Below the pieces are notes generated by a model. That model saw nothing but the letters and a program-made list of their open reading frames with translations. It made no database searches and was not told the origin of the DNA. This document shows positions 1 to 8,651 of a DNA stretch of 64,000 nt, piece after piece (position 1 is the first letter of the stretch; each line of letters starts with the position of its first letter). A program made the translations under genes and the position numbers. The DNA lies in assembly GCF_040273735.1 (NCBI RefSeq), contig NZ_JBELZM010000002.1, forward strand, positions 124,001 through 188,000, in the 5' to 3' direction. This DNA comes from Solibacillus sp040273735 (GTDB lineage: Bacteria; Bacillota; Bacilli; Bacillales_A; Planococcaceae).

Positions 1-1
1 A

Positions 2-637
2 CCTATACCAATGCCACCGCAACCGGTTGTTCAACAACCTCCGCAGCCACCACAGCAACCGATTTTCATCGAACAACCGCAATATATCCAGCCGATGCCG
101 ATGCCAATGCCACAAATGCCTGTGTGTCCAACATGTCACCATATGCCGATGCCAATGCCAATGCCACAAATGCCTGTGTGTCCAACATGTCACCATATGC
201 CAATGCCAATGCCAATGCCGCAAATGCCTGGATGTTCAAAATGTCATCAAATGGCAATGGAATCTCCAATGCATATGCATCCAATGCCAATGCCGCAAAT
301 GCCTGGATGTTCAAAATGCAACCAAATGGCAATGGAATCTCCAATGCATATGCAACCAAATATGTATATGGAGCCGATGTCGGTGCCTATGCAAATGCAG
401 ATGCAGCCAATTTTCCATGAAGAGTCTTCATTAAAGGGAGATCATTGCCAGGATAAGGATCATCTAGTACACCAGTATTATGAAGAAATTGACCACATGA
501 TGCGTCAACAAAACCCTTGTTGTCACCCACACATGATGCCGTATACAGAAAATACAATGCAGCAAATGATGCCATATCCAGCCAATACGATGCCTCAAAT
601 GCACCCAATGCCACATCCGCCGAAATCATGTCAATAG
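2..637 (+). CDS. Met/Pro/Cys-rich spore coat protein, SafA-like C-terminal part (5' end outside window)
   Basis: The frame is open from the first bases of the window, so the gene starts upstream and only the C-terminal 211 or so residues are seen. The product is rich in Met, Pro, Gln and His. It has two repeat types: a Met-Pro block ending in CPTCHH with a 54-base period, and a block with CSKC followed by QMAMESPMHM with a 75-base period. No enzymatic domain is visible. SafA, a LysM coat morphogenetic protein, has a low-complexity C-terminus and lies near ruvA in related genomes. A CotS-type kinase follows directly, recalling the spoVID-ysxE pairing of B. subtilis. The LysM domain would lie outside the window, so the SafA name is an inference from composition and position. 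The four CxxC pairs suggest disulfide cross-linking or metal binding in the coat. Confidence 0.55.
   Translation, partial: PIPMPPQPVVQQPPQPPQQPIFIEQPQYIQPMPMPMPQMPVCPTCHHMPMPMPMPQMPVCPTCHHMPMPMPMPQMPGCSKCHQMAMESPMHMHPMPMPQMPGCSKCNQMAMESPMHMQPNMYMEPMSVPMQMQMQPIFHEESSLKGDHCQDKDHLVHQYYEEIDHMMRQQNPCCHPHMMPYTENTMQQMMPYPANTMPQMHPMPHPPKSCQ
92..360 (+). repeat. in-frame tandem repeats inside the coat protein gene
   Basis: Two classes of direct repeat follow one another. The first has a 54-base period (the motif cacaaatgcc recurs at 111 and 165), encoding 18 residues with CPTCHH. The second has a 75-base period (gcctggatgt at 226 and 301), encoding 25 residues with CSKC. Both periods are multiples of three, so copy-number change keeps the frame. 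The biased composition also leaves other frames open on both strands; those are by-products. Confidence 0.85.
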
Positions 638-1470
638 TAATTAAAGAAAATTGCTGGAAGTGGGATACACATAAAGGGTCCTTTTTTATGAAGTACTATG
701 AGAATGGTTTTGTTGCGCAGAAAGTTAAAGCGATTCATCGAGAGCTTGATAATATACAATTTCCATATCATATTCCACTTGTTGAAAATGAAGAGCCGCA
801 TATATTAAAGCAGTTTTGGTTTGATGGGAAAAGTGCGGAGTATAAACGTTTTGAACATCAGCAGCTTTCCCTCCATGCAATCGAAAAACTGCACGAAACT
901 AATGAAGTCATTCCTTGGGCGGAAACGGGCATCTTGTCCACGTATCAACTACAGGAGAAGTGGGCGAGGAGATTTGAACGTTTTATCAATCATGAAAGAG
1001 AACTAAGACGTTTATTAAAAAGCAATTATGATATTTTAGTCAATCATGCTTCTTATGCCTTAGGTTTAATGGCTCAAATTACAGTTCCGAGTGAAAAGCA
1101 TACGATTTTACATGGGGATGTTGTTCATCATAATGTGATGTTACGTGGCGAAGACGTGAAACTTATTGATTTTGATTTAGCCTCTTTAGGAGAGGCGTCA
1201 GATGAAATTATTTTATGGCTTCATCGCGTATTGCCACATGTTCAGTATGAAATACAGCCACTTGTAAATGACCATCATTATTTGCATAAAGCGCAGGAAA
1301 AGCTTCATTATTTGTTTTTCCCGAATGAAATATTAAGGGAATGTTTATTCTATTTGAAACTCAGCGACCGGCAAAAGCTTTCCTGCTATCCGTTTATTCA
1401 ATCGATTGTTTATGACTGGATGAAAAATTATGATTCTTTTGCAAGACAGATTGATACATTGCAAAACTAA
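628..1470 (+). CDS. CotS/YsxE-like phosphotransferase (kinase-fold) protein
   Basis: This 280-residue protein has the aminoglycoside-phosphotransferase/CotS kinase fold signature: H162-G-D164 followed by HHN with N169 (catalytic loop), then L-I-D181-F-D (metal-binding aspartate). The ATG at 628 is preferred because the homologous part begins there; upstream codons would lie inside the repeat-rich end of the coat gene. It overlaps that gene by 10 bases, which suggests translational coupling. CotS-family proteins are spore coat components or coat-associated kinases in Bacillus, and the neighbour is a putative coat protein, so a role in coat assembly is likely. The substrate is unknown, and an antibiotic-kinase role is unlikely given the context. 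A terminator follows at 1521. Confidence 0.7.
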   Translation: MSIVIKENCWKWDTHKGSFFMKYYENGFVAQKVKAIHRELDNIQFPYHIPLVENEEPHILKQFWFDGKSAEYKRFEHQQLSLHAIEKLHETNEVIPWAETGILSTYQLQEKWARRFERFINHERELRRLLKSNYDILVNHASYALGLMAQITVPSEKHTILHGDVVHHNVMLRGEDVKLIDFDLASLGEASDEIILWLHRVLPHVQYEIQPLVNDHHYLHKAQEKLHYLFFPNEILRECLFYLKLSDRQKLSCYPFIQSIVYDWMKNYDSFARQIDTLQN

Positions 1471-1520
1471 TTTGCAGTTTATAATCGATGTTAGATGGAG
1501 AAGAATATGATAAACTATTA

Positions 1521-1553
1521 AAGGCTGTCTTTAAGGACGGTCTTTTCTTTTTT
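1521..1553 (+). terminator. Rho-independent terminator after the CotS-like kinase gene
   Basis: A 10-bp stem with several G-U pairs (1521-1530 with 1535-1544) and a 4-base loop is followed by a T-rich run. It separates the coat genes from the ruvA promoter. Confidence 0.75.
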
Positions 1554-1587
1554 GATGCAACATACGTTCGGTAATTCACAGTTCTTA

Positions 1588-1596
1588 TGCTATAAT
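1588..1596 (+). promoter_or_regulatory. extended -10 promoter for ruvAB
   Basis: TGC followed directly by TATAAT (1591-1596) is a perfect extended -10 element, 27 bases before the ruvA ATG. No good -35 box is seen, as is usual for this promoter class. Confidence 0.65.
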
Positions 1597-1623
1597 AGAG
1601 CGAGAAATGTGAGGGATAAAACG

Positions 1624-2244
1624 ATGTATGATTATTTAAAAGGACAGGTTACTAGGGTTACACCAGAATATATTGTATTAGAGCAACAAGGCATTGGCTG
1701 GATGCTGTATACACCAAATCCATTTGCATTCCGTACATCTGCAAGTGAACAGCAAATCTATGTGTCATTGCAAGTGCGTGAAGATGCCCAAAATTTATAT
1801 GGATTCAATAGTTTGGAACAACGTGAATTATTTAAAAAACTGATTCAAGTATCAGGCATCGGCCCAAAAGGTGCGCTTGCTATTTTAGCGAGTGGAAATC
1901 CAACTTCAGTCATCCAGGCAATTGAAATGGAAGATGAAGCATTTTTAGTCCGTTTCCCAGGTGTCGGGAAAAAAACTGCACGTCAAATGATTCTCGATTT
2001 AAAAGGGAAGCTGGACATGCTGCTTGATCACGTCGAGTTACCGAGCGCCGAAAATGAACTGCCATTATTTGGAGTGAATCCGAACGAGCATGAGTTGCAG
2101 GAAGCGATGCTGGCACTTGTCGCATTAGGCTATTCAGAAAAAGAATTAGATAAAATCAGACCGCAATTAAGTGAAGACGAAAAGTTAACTACTACAGACG
2201 CCTATATTAAACAGGCATTGAAACTGTTGTTGAAATTGAAATAA
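1624..2244 (+). CDS. ruvA: Holliday junction branch migration protein RuvA
   Basis: RuvA binds four-way Holliday junctions as a tetramer and loads the RuvB motor during recombination and fork repair. The 206-residue product matches family length (about 200). It starts MYDYLKGQVT with the N-terminal OB fold. Helix-hairpin-helix motifs follow around residues 70-135 (SGIGPKGALAIL and FPGVGKKTARQMI), with the C-terminal RuvB-contact domain at the end. The ATG at 1624 was chosen over an upstream one because it gives the normal N-terminus and follows gaggga. It is followed 15 bases later by ruvB. Confidence 0.96.
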   Translation: MYDYLKGQVTRVTPEYIVLEQQGIGWMLYTPNPFAFRTSASEQQIYVSLQVREDAQNLYGFNSLEQRELFKKLIQVSGIGPKGALAILASGNPTSVIQAIEMEDEAFLVRFPGVGKKTARQMILDLKGKLDMLLDHVELPSAENELPLFGVNPNEHELQEAMLALVALGYSEKELDKIRPQLSEDEKLTTTDAYIKQALKLLLKLK

Positions 2245-2259
2245 AAAGGAGTGAGAATC

Positions 2260-3264
2260 ATGTCAGACCGTGTACTTTCTGGTGAAGCAACAGATGCCGA
2301 GCAGCAGTTTGAGCTATCTTTAAGACCACAACGTCTAGCGCAATACATAGGCCAGGATAAAGTGAAAGAAAATCTGAAAATCTTTATCGAAGCCGCTAAG
2401 CTACGTCAGGAAAGTCTTGACCATGTTCTCCTTTATGGTCCACCAGGTTTAGGGAAGACGACGTTAGCAATTGTCATTGCAAATGAGATGGATGTAAATG
2501 TAAAGATGACGAGCGGTCCTGCAATTGAGCGGCCTGGGGATTTAGCAGCGATTTTAAGCTCCCTTGAAGCAGGGGATGTACTTTTTATCGATGAAATTCA
2601 TCGCCTGCCTAGAGCGATTGAAGAAGTGCTTTATTCGGCAATGGAAGATTTCTGTCTTGATATCGTTGTTGGAAAAGGTCCTGAAGCCCGTTCGATCCGA
2701 TTGGAATTGCCGCCCTTTACACTCGTCGGTGCAACAACGAGAGCTGGTGCTTTATCTGCTCCGCTTCGTGATCGTTTTGGTGTATTATCGCGCCTGGAAT
2801 ATTATGATGAGCAGTCTCTCGCTGAAATTGTCGTCCGCTCCGGCGAATTATTCGGTGTTGCACTCGATAAGCATGCGGCATTTGAAATTGCCCGCAGATC
2901 CCGAGGGACACCTCGTATTGCAAATCGATTGTTAAAACGTGTCCGTGACTATGCACAAGTATTGGCAGATGGCATTGTTTCCACAAGTCTTGCTGAGCAG
3001 GCATTAGAACTGCTGCAAGTCGATCCACGTGGACTGGACCATATCGATCATAAACTTATGCAGTCAATGATTGAACGATTCGGCGGGGGGCCTGTCGGAT
3101 TGGATGCATTAGCGGCCTCGATCGGGGAAGAACGCATTACGATTGAAGATGTATATGAACCATATTTACTGCAAATCGGATTTATCCAACGAACACCACG
3201 CGGCCGAATCGCGACAAATCTATGTTACGACCATTTCGGTTATCCGCCGACACAAAATGAATAG
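2260..3264 (+). CDS. ruvB: Holliday junction DNA helicase RuvB
   Basis: RuvB is the hexameric AAA+ motor that drives Holliday junction branch migration with RuvA. The 334-residue protein has Walker A GPPGLGKTT at 60-68, Walker B with DEIH near 111-114, and the sensor/arginine-finger segment GATTRAGALSAPLRDRFG. A C-terminal winged-helix domain ends with the YEPYLLQIGFIQRTPRGR signature. The start is ATG 2260, preceded by aaaagga at an 8-9 base distance; the in-frame GTG at 2251 lies too close to that site. It is the second gene of ruvAB-queA. Confidence 0.97.
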   Translation: MSDRVLSGEATDAEQQFELSLRPQRLAQYIGQDKVKENLKIFIEAAKLRQESLDHVLLYGPPGLGKTTLAIVIANEMDVNVKMTSGPAIERPGDLAAILSSLEAGDVLFIDEIHRLPRAIEEVLYSAMEDFCLDIVVGKGPEARSIRLELPPFTLVGATTRAGALSAPLRDRFGVLSRLEYYDEQSLAEIVVRSGELFGVALDKHAAFEIARRSRGTPRIANRLLKRVRDYAQVLADGIVSTSLAEQALELLQVDPRGLDHIDHKLMQSMIERFGGGPVGLDALAASIGEERITIEDVYEPYLLQIGFIQRTPRGRIATNLCYDHFGYPPTQNE

Positions 3265-3279
3265 AAGGAAGTTTTGAAC

Positions 3280-4317
3280 GTGAAAGTAGAAGATTTTGAT
3301 TTTTATTTACCAGAGGAATTAATTGCCCAAACACCATTATTGGACCGTACAGCGAGTCGTTTAATGGTAGTAAATCCGAACTCACTGGAAGTGGAGCATC
3401 ACACATTCGGCCATATTTTAGATGAGCTAAATGCAGGGGATTGCCTTGTACTGAATGACACACGCGTATTGCCGGCACGCTTAATGGGTGTCAAAGCTGA
3501 TACGGGTGCGAACATCGAATTATTGCTGTTAAAACAGACAAATGACGATGAGTGGGAAACATTAGTAAAGCCTGCAAAGCGTGTAAAAACAGGTACTGTC
3601 GTTACTTTTGGCGATGGACTATTGACGGCAACTTGTACGGGTGAGCTGGATCACGGCGGCCGTACTTTTAAATTCACATATGACGGGATCTTTTATGAAA
3701 TTTTAGATCAACTTGGTGAAATGCCATTACCGCCATATATCCGTGAAAAGTTGGATGACCAAGATCGTTATCAAACGGTTTATGCGAAAGAGCGCGGTTC
3801 TGCAGCTGCACCAACAGCTGGTCTGCATTTTACACAGCCATTACTTGAAGCGATTAAAGCAAAAGGTATTGAAGTCGTATTCATTACACTGCATGTGGGA
3901 CTTGGTACATTCCGCCCTGTAAGTGTGGATTCGATTGAGGACCATGATATGCATTCTGAATTTTACAGTGTGACAGTAGAGGCAGCGGCTGTAATTGAAC
4001 GTGTTAAACAAGCAGGTGGCAAGGTTATATCGGTAGGGACAACCTCAACTCGTACGCTTGAAACAGTCGCATCCAAAAATGACGGTAAAATTGTTGCTTC
4101 TCAAGGGTGGACAAATATTTTCATTTATCCGGGATATGAATATAAAGCAATCGATGGACTAATTACAAACTTCCATTTGCCGAAGTCAACATTAGTAATG
4201 CTTGTCAGCGCACTCGCTTCAAAGGAAACAATTATGAACGCTTATGAACAAGCGGTAAAGGAAAAATACCGTTTCTTCAGCTTTGGCGATGCTATGTTTA
4301 TCCGACCGACTAAGTAA
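3280..4317 (+). CDS. queA: tRNA preQ1(34) S-adenosylmethionine ribosyltransferase-isomerase QueA
   Basis: QueA transfers and rearranges the ribosyl part of SAM onto 7-aminomethyl-7-deazaguanine at tRNA position 34, giving epoxyqueuosine. It acts after Tgt, whose gene is next. The 345-residue product has the family opening with LPEELIAQTPL and ALNDTRVLPARL-like and AAPTAGLHFT segments. GTG at 3280 is preferred to TTG at 3274 because the aaggaag ribosome site lies 8 bases from the GTG and only about 2 from the TTG, and because family proteins begin M-K-V. Transcription probably continues from ruvAB, 15 bases upstream. Confidence 0.95.
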   Translation: MKVEDFDFYLPEELIAQTPLLDRTASRLMVVNPNSLEVEHHTFGHILDELNAGDCLVLNDTRVLPARLMGVKADTGANIELLLLKQTNDDEWETLVKPAKRVKTGTVVTFGDGLLTATCTGELDHGGRTFKFTYDGIFYEILDQLGEMPLPPYIREKLDDQDRYQTVYAKERGSAAAPTAGLHFTQPLLEAIKAKGIEVVFITLHVGLGTFRPVSVDSIEDHDMHSEFYSVTVEAAAVIERVKQAGGKVISVGTTSTRTLETVASKNDGKIVASQGWTNIFIYPGYEYKAIDGLITNFHLPKSTLVMLVSALASKETIMNAYEQAVKEKYRFFSFGDAMFIRPTK

Positions 4318-4318
4318 T

Positions 4319-4347
4319 TTGCAATTAGACAAAAACCTATATACAAT
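4319..4347 (+). promoter_or_regulatory. possible sigma-A promoter upstream of tgt
   Basis: TTGCAA (4319-4324) and TACAAT (4342-4347) are 17 bases apart, directly after the queA stop codon. A transcript from here would begin with the hairpin at 4361. Confidence 0.4.
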
Positions 4348-4360
4348 AATAGTTTGTGCA

Positions 4361-4388
4361 ACACCTACTAAACTTAGTAGGTGTTTTC
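4361..4388 (+). terminator. perfect hairpin between queA and tgt (terminator or leader stem)
   Basis: A perfect 10-bp stem (4361-4370 with 4375-4384) with a 4-base loop is followed by only a short T run. It may end or attenuate queA transcripts, or form the 5' stem of a separate tgt transcript. Confidence 0.55.
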
Positions 4389-4434
4389 ATTCGAAGTACT
4401 GTGTTTACTTTAGAAACGAGAGGATTTTTTTATT

Positions 4435-5592
4435 ATGACTGAAACAACAAAACAACCACCAATTCGTTATGAATTGATTAAAACTTGTGCACAGACTGGT
4501 GCGCGTTTAGGTATTGTGCATACACCACACGGATCATTTGAAACACCAACATTTATGCCGGTTGGTACACAAGCGACAGTAAAGGCAATGAGCCCTGAAG
4601 AACTAAAAGAAATGAATGCAGGAATTATCTTGTCAAACACTTATCACCTATGGTTGCGTCCAGGGAATGATATCGTGAAGGAAGCAGGCGGACTGCATAA
4701 ATTCATGAACTGGGATCGTCCAATTTTAACGGATTCAGGCGGTTTCCAAGTGTTTTCATTGTCAAAATTCCGTAAAATTGAAGAAGAAGGCGTTTATTTC
4801 CGTAACCATTTAAATGGAGACAAGCTGTTTTTATCTCCGGAAAAGGCGATGGAAATCCAAAATGACCTAGGCTCTGATATTATGATGGCATTTGATGAAT
4901 GTCCGCCATTCCCGGCGACATACGAATACATGGAGGCTTCAGTTGACCGTACAACACGTTGGGCAAAACGCTGTAAAGAAGCACACCAACGCCCGGAAGA
5001 GCAGGGACTGTTCGGCATTATTCAAGGCGGGGAATATGAAGAGCTTCGCCGTAAATCAGCTGAAGCATTAGTAGAGCTGGATTTCCCGGGTTATGCAATC
5101 GGCGGTTTATCAGTTGGTGAGCCTAAAGATATTATGAATAAAGTATTGGACTTTACTGCACCAATGATGCCGGCAGACAAACCGCGATATTTGATGGGTG
5201 TCGGTTCACCGGACTCTTTAATCGATGGATCAATCCGCGGCATCGATATGTTTGACTGTGTACTACCAACACGTATTGCACGTAATGGTACATTAATGAC
5301 ATCTGAAGGACGTATGGTCATCAAAAATGCGAAATATGCAAAAGACTTTACGCCAATCGATGAAAATTGCGATTGTTACACATGTAAAAACTATACACGT
5401 GCATATGTTCGTCATCTATTGCGTACGGAAGAAACATTCGGCTTACGTTTAACGTCATATCATAACTTACGCTTCCTCATTAAATTGATGGAAGATGTAC
5501 GCCAGGCGATACGTGAAGACCGTCTAGGCGATTTCAAAGAAGAGTTCTTTGAAAAGTACGGTTACAACAAACCAAATGCTAAAAACTTCTAA
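4435..5592 (+). CDS. tgt: queuine/preQ1 tRNA-guanine transglycosylase Tgt
   Basis: Tgt exchanges guanine 34 of GUN-anticodon tRNAs for preQ1, the step before QueA in queuosine synthesis. The 385-residue TIM-barrel protein has the catalytic nucleophile region LTDSGGFQVFS with Asp100. The zinc site has Cys312, Cys314, Cys317 and a following His in the segment CDCYTCKNYTRAYVRHL. Length agrees with B. subtilis Tgt (about 381). It starts at ATG 4435 after gagagg and a T-rich spacer. The order queA-tgt-yajC is conserved across Bacillales. Confidence 0.97.
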   Translation: MTETTKQPPIRYELIKTCAQTGARLGIVHTPHGSFETPTFMPVGTQATVKAMSPEELKEMNAGIILSNTYHLWLRPGNDIVKEAGGLHKFMNWDRPILTDSGGFQVFSLSKFRKIEEEGVYFRNHLNGDKLFLSPEKAMEIQNDLGSDIMMAFDECPPFPATYEYMEASVDRTTRWAKRCKEAHQRPEEQGLFGIIQGGEYEELRRKSAEALVELDFPGYAIGGLSVGEPKDIMNKVLDFTAPMMPADKPRYLMGVGSPDSLIDGSIRGIDMFDCVLPTRIARNGTLMTSEGRMVIKNAKYAKDFTPIDENCDCYTCKNYTRAYVRHLLRTEETFGLRLTSYHNLRFLIKLMEDVRQAIREDRLGDFKEEFFEKYGYNKPNAKNF

Positions 5593-5648
5593 AAATATGT
5601 TCGAAATCCGAAATTTAATATAATTTTTTTGAGAAAAAAAAGAGTTTT

Positions 5649-5677
5649 TTGCGCAAAAATCAGCAATTCTATACTAT
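5649..5677 (+). promoter_or_regulatory. possible sigma-A promoter for yajC
   Basis: TTGCGC (5649-5654) and TACTAT (5672-5677) lie 17 bases apart, in the AT-rich gap between tgt and yajC and about 45 bases before the start codon. Confidence 0.45.
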
Positions 5678-5721
5678 ACTAGGTAAGTGAGAAAGAGATA
5701 GAGAAAGGGGGCAATTTGAAA

Positions 5722-5982
5722 ATGGAAGGTTTAGTACAATTTTTACCGATTATCGTAATGTTCGTTGCGATGTGGTTCATTTTAATTCGTCCGGCACAAA
5801 AACGTCAAAAAGCAACTGCTACAATGCAAAACAGCTTAAAACGTGGTGATAAAGTCGTTACTGTAGGTGGCTTACACGGAGAAGTTGATGCAATTGAAGA
5901 TACGACTGTCTATTTAATCGTTGACGGAAATACACGTTTAAAATTCGAACGCCAAGCAATTGGCCGTGTAGAATCAGTTTAA
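5722..5982 (+). CDS. yajC: preprotein translocase subunit YajC (YrbF)
   Basis: YajC is a small single-span membrane protein that associates with SecDF at the Sec translocon. The 86-residue product has one hydrophobic segment (about residues 4-23), then the typical FILIRPAQKRQK motif, a basic stretch and a short beta domain containing LKRGDKVVTVGGLHG. ATG 5722 is chosen over TTG 5716 because family proteins begin M-x-GLVxFLP and aaaggggg is about 10 bases away. It is followed by a strong terminator, so here it is separate from secDF, which lies 2.8 kb downstream. Confidence 0.93.
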   Translation: MEGLVQFLPIIVMFVAMWFILIRPAQKRQKATATMQNSLKRGDKVVTVGGLHGEVDAIEDTTVYLIVDGNTRLKFERQAIGRVESV

Positions 5983-5990
5983 ACGTTTCT

Positions 5991-6031
5991 AAAAAAGCTT
6001 GTGGAAAATAATTTTTCCACAAGCTTTTTTG
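5991..6031 (+). terminator. strong terminator after yajC
   Basis: An 18-bp perfect stem (5991-6008 with 6013-6030) with loop TAAT includes the A and T tracts. It could work in both directions. Confidence 0.9.
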
Positions 6032-6079
6032 TATCTTTCATGCAATTTAGAACAAGCTATTGTATGAGAGGTGAATCAA

Positions 6080-6721
6080 TTGGAAGATTATACATTAATT
6101 ATATTCCGAACAATTGTTTTATATATTATTTTACTAGTTGTTTTCCGTCTTATGGGCAAGCGTGAAGTTGGTGAACTCAGCATTGTGGATCTGGCAATAT
6201 TCGTATTGATGGCTGAAGTAGCTGCAATCGCTTTGGACGATTATGACAGGCAGTTCTTTAAAGCCATTTTACCGATTATTTTGTTATTTTTGATTCAATA
6301 CTTAAACTCCTGGCTTATATTAAAAAATAAAAAACTGCGCGACTTTATTGAAGGAGATCCGTCGCTTGTTATCCGCGACGGATTCATCTGTGAAGGTGAA
6401 ATGAAAAAGCAGCGCTACAATCTCGATGATTTGCTCCAGCAATTACGTGAACAGGGAGTCTGCTCTGTACAGGACGTTGCCTACGCATTTTTGGAACAAT
6501 CCGGAAAGCTATCGATTTACCAAAAAGATCAGGGCGGATTTATTTTGCCTCTCATTTTGGACGGCTATGTTGACAAAAGACATTTAAAAATTCTTGGTAA
6601 AGATGAAAAATGGCTCGTTCATGAATTATTGGTAAACGGTTATCCCAATATACGCGATATATTCTACTGCAGTTATGAAGACGGAAAGTGGTTTGTCCAA
6701 TTACGAGCGCGAAAAAATTGA
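6080..6721 (+). CDS. DUF421 membrane protein (YrbG/YetF family)
   Basis: The 213-residue product has about three N-terminal membrane spans (within residues 1-80) containing FRLMGKREVGELSIVDL, the DUF421 family signature, followed by a soluble alpha/beta domain. The function of the family is not settled; B. subtilis YetF and YrbG are membrane proteins with links to spores. TTG at 6080 is favoured over GTG 6071 because the gagaggtg ribosome site overlaps the GTG and lies about 7 bases before the TTG. Position between yajC and spoVB matches yrbG of B. subtilis. Its 3' end overlaps the convergent spoVB by 21 bases. Confidence 0.85.
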   Translation: MEDYTLIIFRTIVLYIILLVVFRLMGKREVGELSIVDLAIFVLMAEVAAIALDDYDRQFFKAILPIILLFLIQYLNSWLILKNKKLRDFIEGDPSLVIRDGFICEGEMKKQRYNLDDLLQQLREQGVCSVQDVAYAFLEQSGKLSIYQKDQGGFILPLILDGYVDKRHLKILGKDEKWLVHELLVNGYPNIRDIFYCSYEDGKWFVQLRARKN

Positions 6722-8203
6722 ACGAAGATACTGGAAATCAGTAAAACGGATTTGTTTTGTAATGAACAGTAACAGCAAGACAAACCCAATTGTAATTGCA
6801 ACGCTTATGATAAGCGGCATTCCGGCAGCAATGATCGGCTGTACAAAACAAGTAAGGATAAAAATACCATACGGCAGAACGAAAAAGCGGAAACCAACAT
6901 TAATCTTTTTCTGCTGTCTAATGGAAGCGATGTGTAAGAAGGATGTGATTAATACGCCAAAGCCTATAGCGATAATCGCCCCTTTTTCCTGAATTGCAGG
7001 TTGTGAGGCAAGGAAAAACAGTAAAAACAGTTTTCCGATTCCTCCGTAGATGGAATTCATCATGGCAGCCTGCGCTTCATCTAGTGCTTGTAAAATAGAA
7101 TGAAGCGGACTCTGTATATAATAAAAATAAAAGATAGGAGCCAATATTTTCATATAGCCACGATTTTCCTCAAGATGGAACAGTACCATAGTCAACTCAT
7201 CGCCGTGTATGAAAAACACGGTAGCGGCCATACAGCCAATCAAAGAAGAGAGTCGTAATGAATGTGTGATGCGTTTATTAAGCAACGGGTAATTATTGCT
7301 GGCTAGTGCGCTGCTTACTGCAGGAATGAGTACTATTGCCAATGCGGCAGGTATAAAAGCCGGGAACAGCAGCAATGGTATATGCACACCTGAGATGATA
7401 CCGTACAATGTAGTGGCCGCGCCTGCAGCCAATCCTGAAACTGTCAGTGCTTTTAAGAAAATGATTGGTTCCAAAAACCATGTAAATGTACCAAACAATT
7501 TACTGCCGGCTGATGGCAATGCAATATTAAAAATCGGTTTTGTAAAGGAAGTGCCTGTTGATCCCTTTTTGAACATTCTACTTGAGCGTTTATAAAAAAT
7601 CGCCAAAAACAGTAATGAAAAAATCTCACCAATTGCTGTTATCCCCATAGCGGCTGCCGCTGTCAATGCAGGCGATTCCGAAATGAAATAAGGCAACAAT
7701 ACGACAATGAGGCCGATCCGTACAAGCTGCTCAAGAAGCTGTGCCCATGCAGTTGGTGCAATTTTCGCTAAACCTTGCAAATATGCTTTTATTAAGCTAG
7801 AAAAGATTACGATCGGAATTGTGAATAGGCTAATATAAAGAGTGAAAATAAGGTTTTCATTATGTAAAAGCACTTTTGCGATATACGGAATAGCAAAATA
7901 AATGAATGGGCTAAATAAAATAATTGAAATGGCCGAAATTTTGATTGCCGTTTTCATTACGGATGTAACATGTTCCGTTTTCTTTTTCGCATGGTATTCT
8001 GCAATAAGCTTGGAAATTGCAATCGGAATACCTAATTGAATTAGTGAAATGAAAAATATAAATGTCGGATAAGCCGTCATATAGAGCCCGACCGCTTCCT
8101 CCCCGGCAATACGCATAAACTGCATTCTGTACATAAACCCAAGACATTTTGAAATAAATATGACAAACATTAAAAATAATGTTCCTTTTAGAAATGAGCC
8201 CAA
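6701..8203 (-). CDS. spoVB: stage V sporulation protein B, MOP/MATE-fold flippase-like
   Basis: This 500-residue polytopic membrane protein (about 14 spans) belongs to the polysaccharide-transport/MurJ-like exporter superfamily. SpoVB is needed for spore cortex peptidoglycan synthesis, probably by flipping lipid-linked precursors. The N-terminus FLKGTLFLMFVIF and the region GEEAVGLYMTAYPT match SpoVB. It starts at TTG 8203; the gggag ribosome site is rather far upstream, so ATG 8170 is a possible alternative that would remove part of the first span. It is convergent with the DUF421 gene and divergent from comN, as in B. subtilis. Confidence 0.9.
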   Translation of the reverse strand: MGSFLKGTLFLMFVIFISKCLGFMYRMQFMRIAGEEAVGLYMTAYPTFIFFISLIQLGIPIAISKLIAEYHAKKKTEHVTSVMKTAIKISAISIILFSPFIYFAIPYIAKVLLHNENLIFTLYISLFTIPIVIFSSLIKAYLQGLAKIAPTAWAQLLEQLVRIGLIVVLLPYFISESPALTAAAAMGITAIGEIFSLLFLAIFYKRSSRMFKKGSTGTSFTKPIFNIALPSAGSKLFGTFTWFLEPIIFLKALTVSGLAAGAATTLYGIISGVHIPLLLFPAFIPAALAIVLIPAVSSALASNNYPLLNKRITHSLRLSSLIGCMAATVFFIHGDELTMVLFHLEENRGYMKILAPIFYFYYIQSPLHSILQALDEAQAAMMNSIYGGIGKLFLLFFLASQPAIQEKGAIIAIGFGVLITSFLHIASIRQQKKINVGFRFFVLPYGIFILTCFVQPIIAAGMPLIISVAITIGFVLLLLFITKQIRFTDFQYLRSIFSRS

Positions 8204-8302
8204 ATAACTTCTGCTTTCTCCCTTCTCAATTTAATTTCATTCATATACAATAAAGTATGCAGTAGTAATCGCAGTTAAAACCTAAGTTCAGGAGTGATCG
8301 AC

Positions 8303-8611
8303 ATGCAAATTCCATTTTTCGGCCTTTATGAAAAGGTACAGCTTATATTGACGAACAAAATCGAGGAATTCCATTACTATGGATATGATTCGATAACAGA
8401 ACAGGATTTATGGAAATATTGCATCGATAAGGTGTGGCGCAAAAAAGATGTGCAAAATATGCGGTTGCATGAGCTGACATCCGGCATTTTCGGTGCAACG
8501 GCTTCGGAAGTGCTTAGCTATATGCAAATAAGGGATTTTAAGCGTAATGAATTGAACTTAAAACTTTCCAATGAGGAGCTTCAGAGTTTATTCCATCCGC
8601 TTAAAGAGTAG
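8303..8611 (+). CDS. comN: post-transcriptional regulator ComN (YrzD)
   Basis: The 102-residue soluble protein sits between spoVB and secDF, the position of comN (yrzD) in B. subtilis. Its helical sequence with YDSITEQDLWKYCIDKVWRKK fits the family. ComN is reported to control the competence operon comE after transcription initiation and to act with DivIVA at the cell poles. ATG 8303 follows aggag by 8 bases; the GTG at 8294 overlaps that site. The comE operon, its reported target, is at 45.8-49.4 kb here and has an unusual hairpin leader. Confidence 0.85.
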   Translation: MQIPFFGLYEKVQLILTNKIEEFHYYGYDSITEQDLWKYCIDKVWRKKDVQNMRLHELTSGIFGATASEVLSYMQIRDFKRNELNLKLSNEELQSLFHPLKE

Positions 8612-8651
8612 GGAAAAATAAGAATAATATAATAAATTATCTAGTAATAAT

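Noticed and set aside
92..360. Short regularly spaced repeats that could suggest a CRISPR array
   Set aside because: The repeats are in frame inside a coding region, with periods of 54 and 75 bases and no distinct spacers.
27..434. Long alternative open frames on both strands over the coat gene repeats
   Set aside because: They arise from the biased repeat composition of the coat gene, have no ribosome sites and give low-complexity products.
517..627. Upstream extension of the CotS-like kinase
   Set aside because: It overlaps the end of the coat gene, reads as a frame-shifted version of its repeats, and the homologous N-terminus begins at 628.
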